Below, one piece after another: positions 58,444 through 64,000 of a DNA stretch of 64,000 nt. Positions within the stretch are counted from its first letter, which is position 1, and each line of letters begins with the position of its first letter. The notes beneath the pieces were generated by a model. That model saw only the letters and a program-made list of their open reading frames with translations. It had not been told where the DNA came from and did not search any database. The position numbers were made by a program, and so were the translations under genes. This stretch comes from Scilla litardierei (lineage: Eukaryota; Streptophyta; Magnoliopsida; Asparagales; Asparagaceae), in NCBI GenBank assembly GCA_030789695.1, contig CM061139.1, forward strand, positions 10,307,878 to 10,371,877. The letters run 5' to 3'.

Positions 58444-59147
58444 TGTTTAGGCTAAAAATTACCGATACAGTTGTTGGGCCGACGAGGTTGCTTCCGTTGG
58501 ATCGATCCTTCGTCAACTGAGAGATAAGACCCGTGAACGAGCATCTCCGGGTCGATGGTGCTAGGATCGGACTCCACGGATGGATGTTTCCATAGCTGCG
58601 TGATATCTCCATAATCCTGCAACATGAAAAAATCGTTAGGGGATCGGGGTTGCGACCCGACCGATCCCCCTCCGATGCTCAAGTTAGTCTACATTAGATG
58701 AAAAACTATAGAGCAAGATGATGATGAAGTTATATGAGTGAGGGATGAGAAAGTATATTTTGTGTGATCCTTAGCCATTCTTGGTGATCTCTCGTAGGAG
58801 AATCTGGCCTCTCTTTTCCTTGATCTTGGGGATATTTATTCTCTCTCCCTTTTCCTTGTAACTTTTCTCCACATTAAGTGACAACTAAGTGCCTCATTAG
58901 TGGGCTTTGACTTAGTCCACAAAAGGAGTAACTCCCCTCATTTATTCTGGCCATATATTTCTCTAATTTTGGTTATGAAAATGGGCCATTTAAACAGGAG
59001 ATATGACTTTGTCAAACCCAAGAGTAATGGGCTATGAGGGAGGTTGGGTTGACTTATTCAACCCAAATGCTACGGGCCACATGCCGTCTTCGTCTAGCCA
59101 GTAGAATTTATCTACTTGCTTAATGGGCTGGGCCTATGTACTCAACA
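58444..59147 (-). mobile_element. Tat-type Gypsy LTR, 704 bp, minus strand
   Basis: On the plus strand it runs from TGTTTAGGCTAAAAA to GTACTCAACA, adjacent to the primer site. The minus-strand start TGTTGAGTACATAGGC is a normal LTR start. The small ORFs inside are not genes. Confidence 0.7.
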
Positions 59148-59356
59148 GTTTTTTATTCGGATTATCGGCCACAGACATCCATGGGCGATAATCTGCAGCA
59201 GATTATTTGCCACGGAATGTTCTGTGGGCAAAGAGGGTATCGGCCACGACAGTATCGGCCACGGAATTTTTTTCTGTGGCCGTCATGCTTCATCCACGGA
59301 TTGGCGACTTTCAGCCACATATTTGTCCGTGGCTGAAGGCCGATTATGTAGTAGTG
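59148..59356. mobile_element. CACTA-like right terminus with GCCACGG repeats
   Basis: Ends ATTATGTAGTAGTG at 59356. It contains many ATCGGCCAC and CCGTGGC motifs in both orientations. The left end is not identified. 59357-59587, to its right, is AT-rich and holds nothing recognisable. Confidence 0.55.
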
Positions 59357-60346
59357 TAATATTAATTACAATTAGGTTCTTATTTGATCAAGTTTGAATT
59401 CATAAATTTGTTCCAATTAAATATGATATTTTAACAATTCAAATAAAATATGATTTCTTAATTATAATTAAAACCTAATTTGACAAAATTTCCCTGACCC
59501 TCAAAGTTTTACTCTAGGGCAACTTGTCGGGAACTGATGCTCTTACCCAAGCCTGAGCCCGACCCCGAGCCCGAGACTTATGTTTAACACTACTACAGAT
59601 TTGGGCTTGGGTAACGCCACTTAGATAGCGCTTCTAAAAAGCGCTATCTAAGTGAGCTCTTGTATAACGCTTCTGCACTTATAAAAAATAAAAATAAATA
59701 AAAATAAAGGTAAAAATCACTTAGATAACACTTTTTGTCAAAACGCTATCCAAGCAATACTTTAAATAGCGCTTTATTTTAGTGCTATGGCATTAATCGT
59801 TACGTAAACACTATTATTAAAAAATAAACATATATATAATGCCTTGCATAGCGCTTAAGCAAAAATATCGGACCCTTAGGCGGGGAAAATTTCCCATTCC
59901 GTCGGTTTCCTCTGCGTATGATCCTCTCATTTCCAAACAAGCCCTAAATTTCCCAGGCGACCTCCCCCCTTCCTCACATCGGCTTGTCCGATCCATTTCT
60001 CGTCGACGGCGGCTCCTCCGGCCATCACCTCTTCCGATACAAGCTTCCTCCTCTTTCGACCTGAGCTACCAAAGATCAATCGTCAATGCAAAGGTCGTAC
60101 GAGCTTCCTCATCTTTCGATCTGAGCTACCTGAGATCGAATCGAGCTACCCATCCATCCGATCGGAGCTCGCCAAAGGTCAAATCGGATCTCGAAACTGT
60201 CGAGTGTCGATCGAAGCTCATCGAAACCATCGATCGAAGCTCGCCCCATCGGTGATCGCCCATCGGAGATCGCTCCAAGGCGTTTGAAGTCGCAAATCCC
60301 GTCATTTTGGTCATTTTCACCGCTTTCGGATCTCTCCGAACGAGGC

Positions 60347-60465
60347 ATGATGTTAATCGATGCAGTCTCCGGCGCGATCAGGAACGAAGGCGACGGCCAG
60401 TTCACAAATGATCTCGTCTGCTTCATCAACCTCTGTTCTTCCAACTCGACTCCATATCCCTTCAG
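60347..60465 (+). pseudogene. Exon-like sequence of unknown origin
   Basis: ATG at 60347 opens MMLIDAVSGAIRNEGDGQF and NDLVCFINLCSSNSTPYPF, ending at a CTTCAG|GTCTC donor. A second exon-like stretch near 60590-60650 reads ALLRIEYMNMGKFIYNFSDA. The upstream part (59870-60340) is 5'-UTR-like and GC-rich. I do not recognise the gene; it may be another captured fragment. Confidence 0.4.
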
Positions 60466-61367
60466 GTCTCATCTCATAATCACTAATATTTTCTACTGGG
60501 GAAATTGGGATTCTTTCAAAATACTGGATATTCATAAGTTTCGGTAAAAATTGGCATTAAAATTTAGAAATTCATGTTAGAGAGTTGCAGACAGCGCTGT
60601 TAAGGATTGAATACATGAACATGGGTAAATTCATCTACAACTTCTCGGATGCTATGAAAGTTTGAACCTTTTGGTGCATAATTTGAATTTTTTTTCAGTG
60701 CCTAATACAGTAGTACCACATGGGTCTCGTCTGATACCTGAAATTGTCTTCCTAATTTGTTCATCATATTATTTGACTATAAAGGCAAACGTCATATTGT
60801 ATGTTTTGCGATTTAAACATCATTAGTTACAAAATTTTTGCTAAATTGGGCTTCAAATTTGGAGATTTGGTGCTGTAATGGTAATACGTGAATTGGATGT
60901 TTTGTCCCTACCGAGTGAACCTTGAATTTAGTGGTCAAGAATTAGCCTGGAGAGATTGGCTATGTCAAGTTCCTCTAGCTACAAGTAAAGGTGAGAAGCT
61001 TAGTCAAGGATCAACCAATTTCAACGATGAGCTTCTTGAATCCACAATGACTTAAAACGTTTTTGTATCTGATCGCGACACAGGTGCTGGCGACGAATGA
61101 ATTCTGGCCGGCGCAAGGGGGAAGGCGCCCGAGGCTTCTCAAGTGAAGGATGCCATTGATGCACTCTTGTTTTCTCATAGAGATGGGGGTTCTGGCTCTA
61201 AGCAATGAGCTCTTCAGACATGAAGAAAAATACATGTCTTTATGCATGCAAAGAAAAGTAGGTTTTGTTGCCTTCCTAAATTGTATTGGTGTATTTGTAT
61301 TAAGGTAAATTGTACTCCAAATTGCATGCAAATGTTCTGATCTGTACATTCTGCTGTTTCAATTAAG

Positions 61368-61811
61368 ATCATCCACGCAGAAGCGTATATTGGGCAATCA
61401 AAAGTGAAGTCAGCTGCTGCTGCCTGCCATGCGTATGCGATCATCCTTTTGATATCACTGTGTTATTTTATCAATTTAATTGGATGCTTTGTGAAAATTA
61501 TATTTGTCTTCTTTTTGAGCTGATATCATTATCATTATTCCGAATTAATTCATCCATTAAGTTGGTGGAACACAATGAAGCTTTGAAGGCAGCAAATGCT
61601 TTGGATATTATCAACAAGTATCATTTCCAGAAGTATATGGAGAATAATTGAACTTGTAAAGCTTCAAAATGCGCATGATATTATTTTCAGTCAATGGTAA
61701 AAATGTTTTCTAGACTACTATTGTCATTCTAGATATGACACAGTGGTTGATGCAACAGACAATCTGCCAAGTCGGTATATGATCAGTGACTGCTGTGTTT
61801 TGCTGGCTAAG
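61368..61811 (+). pseudogene. CNX5/MOCS3-like fragment, three exons
   Basis: Exon 61368-61432 encodes IIHAEAYIGQSKVKSAAAAC; exon 61543-61617 encodes INSSIKLVEHNEALKAANAL; exon 61733-61811 encodes YDTVVDATDNLPSRYMISDC and CVLLAK. This is the adenylyltransferase (E1-like) domain of MOCS3, plant CNX5, which activates sulfur carriers for molybdenum cofactor synthesis and tRNA thiolation. Phases join correctly across both introns. The acceptor of the second exon reads CCG instead of CAG, so splicing is probably lost. The ATP-binding start and the rhodanese domain are absent. Confidence 0.85.
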
Positions 61812-62623
61812 GTATATTCTTTCAGTTGATTCTCAAGTCTAGTACATCTGATTTAGATGAACATTGTAGTACTATAACATTTGGCAGGAACTTGATTTAA
61901 AAGATATTTTTGAGCTCAGTTTCTGCTAGGTACATTCGACATATATATATTCAATAATGAGAATGCAGTTCTATTTAATCTTGGCTTGTAGATTTATGTG
62001 ATGTATGCTTGAGTTCATTCGTTCTTTTAGGGTCCTCACTAATGTACTTCGTCAAGATGAATATATTTCCCAACCTGCAGTCATAATCTATTTTACTTTT
62101 TCGAAATAATGACATGTAATATCTATTAAAGTTACTTGAAGTTTGCTGGACATGTCTCGTTTAGGAAATATTGTATATGGGAAATACCAGCAACATGTGG
62201 TACTAATAGAAATGTTGTTTTGGTAAGAAAATTTACCCATTGCTGTAATGTTACAAAGTTATCTGAAAAATTTCGTTTGTTAATATAATTCTATGTAGTT
62301 GAGCAAAGATTGGGTTCAAGTTTCCTTTAAGAAATATGTAACCTGGTCTATAACAGAAAAGGATCTTAGTCGGGATTCGTCTGATAATGAAGCAAATGAT
62401 GTTGAGACTCCTAACATTAGTGAAAATTGACCTAGCATCTAAGAATCTTAAATTGCAACAGCAAATGATGACATATTTTAGATATAATTATTATTTTTTA
62501 AATTAAAAAGGGAAGGATGGGGAGACTAAAAGGTGCTTTTTGGAAGAAAAGTGGTAAAATAGAATAAATTTCAGGGTGGGAGAACGAGTAAATTTGATTT
62601 GATTCTAGCATGTTAATGCAGGT
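61812..62623. other. AT-rich sequence after the CNX5 exons
   Basis: Intron-like, AT-rich DNA. One exon-like frame at about 62300-62430 (KDWVQVSFKKYVTWSITEKD) ends in a stop and is not recognised. Nothing else can be supported. Confidence 0.45.
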
Positions 62624-64000
62624 TGTTGACAAATGGGCTATTCTGACCGGGCCTGGAAGAGCAAAGTCAACTATGACTAGTCAACCGGATTACTACGACC
62701 TTGGGGCCTCGGCCCAAGGATCTCACGGGTAGGCCGCGATTCTCCACCAATGACGAAGGCCCACTTCCTCAGTGGAGGAAATCGAGGCCCAAATCAAGGA
62801 AGCATCCGCCAAGTATGGCAACCATCCAAGGCCATCACTCTCTAGCCATCATGGCTCGGCTTAATGGCTCAGCTTAATGGCCCGACTTAAATGGCCATCA
62901 CTCTATAGCCATCATGGCTCGGCTTAATGGCTCAGCTTACTGGCCCGACTTAAATGGCCATCACTCTATAGCCATCATGGCTCGGCTTAATGGCTCAGCT
63001 TACTGGCCCGACTTAAATGGCCATCACTCTATAGCCATCATGGCTCGGCTTAATGGCTCAGCTTAATGGCCCGACTTAAATGGCCATCACTCTCCAGCCA
63101 TCAAGGCCCGCCAAATATGGCAACCGCCCGAGTCCATCACTCCAGCCATCATGGCCACCCTCAGGACATTCATCTCCTCATCAAGATGGGCGCAATTAGT
63201 GGAGGTCAAAACTTCCCACATTTGCACGTCCCCATGAATGATGGCCATGATGTCACATCATGGCACATTATGAGGACGGGTCACCTATATGAGGGGAGGA
63301 GGGTCATCATCACGAGGGGGGCTTGACGATCTACAACGGAGGTATCACCAACTCCATCTCACACCTTCTTTCGCCTTTACATATTTCTCCTCCATAGCTC
63401 GGCTCGAGGATGGGGGCTCGGTCTCTCCGTGAACCGAGCCTGATCCCACCGAACATCCCTCAGACAAGATCTGACTTTGGCATCGGAGGGGATTTGGTCG
63501 GAACCAAGGTCTGACCCCCCTGACGAGCTCTTTCGTCCATTCAGGTCCAGGAGATCCCGCGGCACCGAGGCTACCCCTCAGCGTCATCACAGCCGGAGCC
63601 GAGCGCCCTCGTCCCCGAGCCCGTTCGTCTCCACCACCAGAAGATAGTCGCTCTGTCGAGGCCACCCCTCGACGCCAGGAGAGACCGAGGCCGAGCGCAT
63701 CCATCCGAGCCGAGGCTTCCCCTCAGCTCCACGCCGGCCGCGCATCAAGCGAGACGACCGAGGCTACCCCTCGTCGTCCGACCGTCCGAGGCCGAGCACC
63801 TCCCACTCGGCCGAGGCTTCCCCTCCGCCCCCAGAGGCCGAGGATCCAGATTCGGCCCAGCCGACGCGCTCCACATCATCCGCAACTCCGATTCACGCCG
63901 CGTCTGCACTGACTCGACGCACCCGAGGGACCCAAGTCGGCCCCTTGACCACGTTGACCGGGTAGTCCACGATCAACACTTTTGTAGTGAGAAAACACTC
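62624..64000 (+). mobile_element. Tat-type Gypsy LTR, right part outside the window (element K)
   Basis: Begins around TGTTGACAAATGGGC. From about 63370 on it shares blocks with the LTR of element J (CTCCATAGCTCGGC, GGTCTCTCCGTGAACC, then CATCGGAGGG and TTGGTCGGAACCAA). A CGAGGC/CCCTC-rich segment follows (63540-63900). It approaches an LTR end at GTGAGAAAACACTC at the window edge. It is either a solo LTR or the 5' LTR of a full element. The minus-strand ORF at 63345-63704 is LTR sequence. Confidence 0.7.
62832..63110. repeat. 63-bp minisatellite in the Tat-type LTR
   Basis: Four full copies (starting 62832, 62895, 62958 and 63021) and a partial fifth at 63084, nearly identical. Each copy contains three 13-bp sub-units: ATGGCTCGGCTTA, ATGGCTCAGCTTA or -CTT, and ATGGCCCGACTTA. 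The LTR of element J lacks this array. Confidence 0.93.

Larger units (their letters stand above)
59588..62623 (+). mobile_element. CACTA-like element, left part, carrying CNX5 exons
   Basis: Starts CACTACTACAG at 59588, followed by AGCGCT-type inverted subterminal repeats to about 59860. The interior holds exon-like host sequence, including three CNX5/MOCS3 exons. No right terminus occurs before the Tat-type LTR at 62624, which may be inserted in it. No transposase is seen. The left terminus is clear, but the membership of the interior is inferred from continuity. Confidence 0.6.

Noticed and set aside
63345..63704. 119-residue minus-strand ORF, with a related ORF at 23678-23983
   Set aside because: Both are the same conserved LTR block read antisense.

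Overview
This window is nuclear DNA of a flowering plant, probably a eudicot; the species cannot be told from the sequence. The evidence is the mix of elements: a SIRE-type Copia element, Athila/Tat-type and Tekay-like Gypsy elements, CACTA and hAT transposons, intron-split fragments of typical plant genes, and a plant F-box/DUF295-type gene. Nearly all of it is mobile DNA, much of it nested. The only host gene that looks intact is the F-box gene at 25297-26424. A 500-base N run (27120-27619) is an assembly gap.

Layout. 1-7066: 3' half of a plus-strand Copia (SIRE/Maximus-like) element, with RT-RNase H, an additional post-pol ORF and a 3' LTR. It lies inside a minus-strand Gypsy element B (7067-9978), which lies inside a second minus-strand Gypsy element C (9979-14824). 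B and C both have primer-binding sites matching the 3' end of tRNA-Asp. 16190-24290: 3' end of a Tat-type Gypsy element with an ORF antisense to its LTR. Its LTR is split by a complete CACTA transposon (18216-23745, GGC target duplication) carrying exon fragments of three host genes (PPR-like, HCC2/SCO-like, FY-like). 25094-26424: the F-box gene. 27620-45525: a minus-strand Athila-like element that has gag, protease and an ATHILA ORF-1-like gene but no visible pol. It is split by a 10.3-kb Tekay-like element with 4-kb LTRs (29975-40288).

47575-57470: a TIR1/AFB auxin-receptor pseudogene hit twice by one hAT family; both 8-bp target duplications can be read (GCGTCATC, AGTTTGAG). 57741-59356: CACTA-type ends, a short minisatellite and a Tat-type LTR. 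59588-62623: left part of another CACTA-like element with exons of the MoCo/thiolation enzyme CNX5 (MOCS3). 62624-64000: a Tat-type LTR with a 63-bp minisatellite, running off the window.

The most unusual pattern is shared by the LTR elements. Four of them carry arrays of a short palindrome or alternating inverted arm in the LTR, upstream of a TATA-like site, and each element has its own word: CTAGTCGGTC/GACCGACTAG, CTACTCGGTCGAGTAG, CAGGCGCCTG and CACTCGGCCGAGTG. In the two elements where an extra 3' ORF is visible, the same word is repeated upstream of that ORF, followed by a gene-like leader. This looks like an element-specific enhancer code used by both the LTR and an internal promoter. 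The arrays are visible in the sequence; their function is inference.
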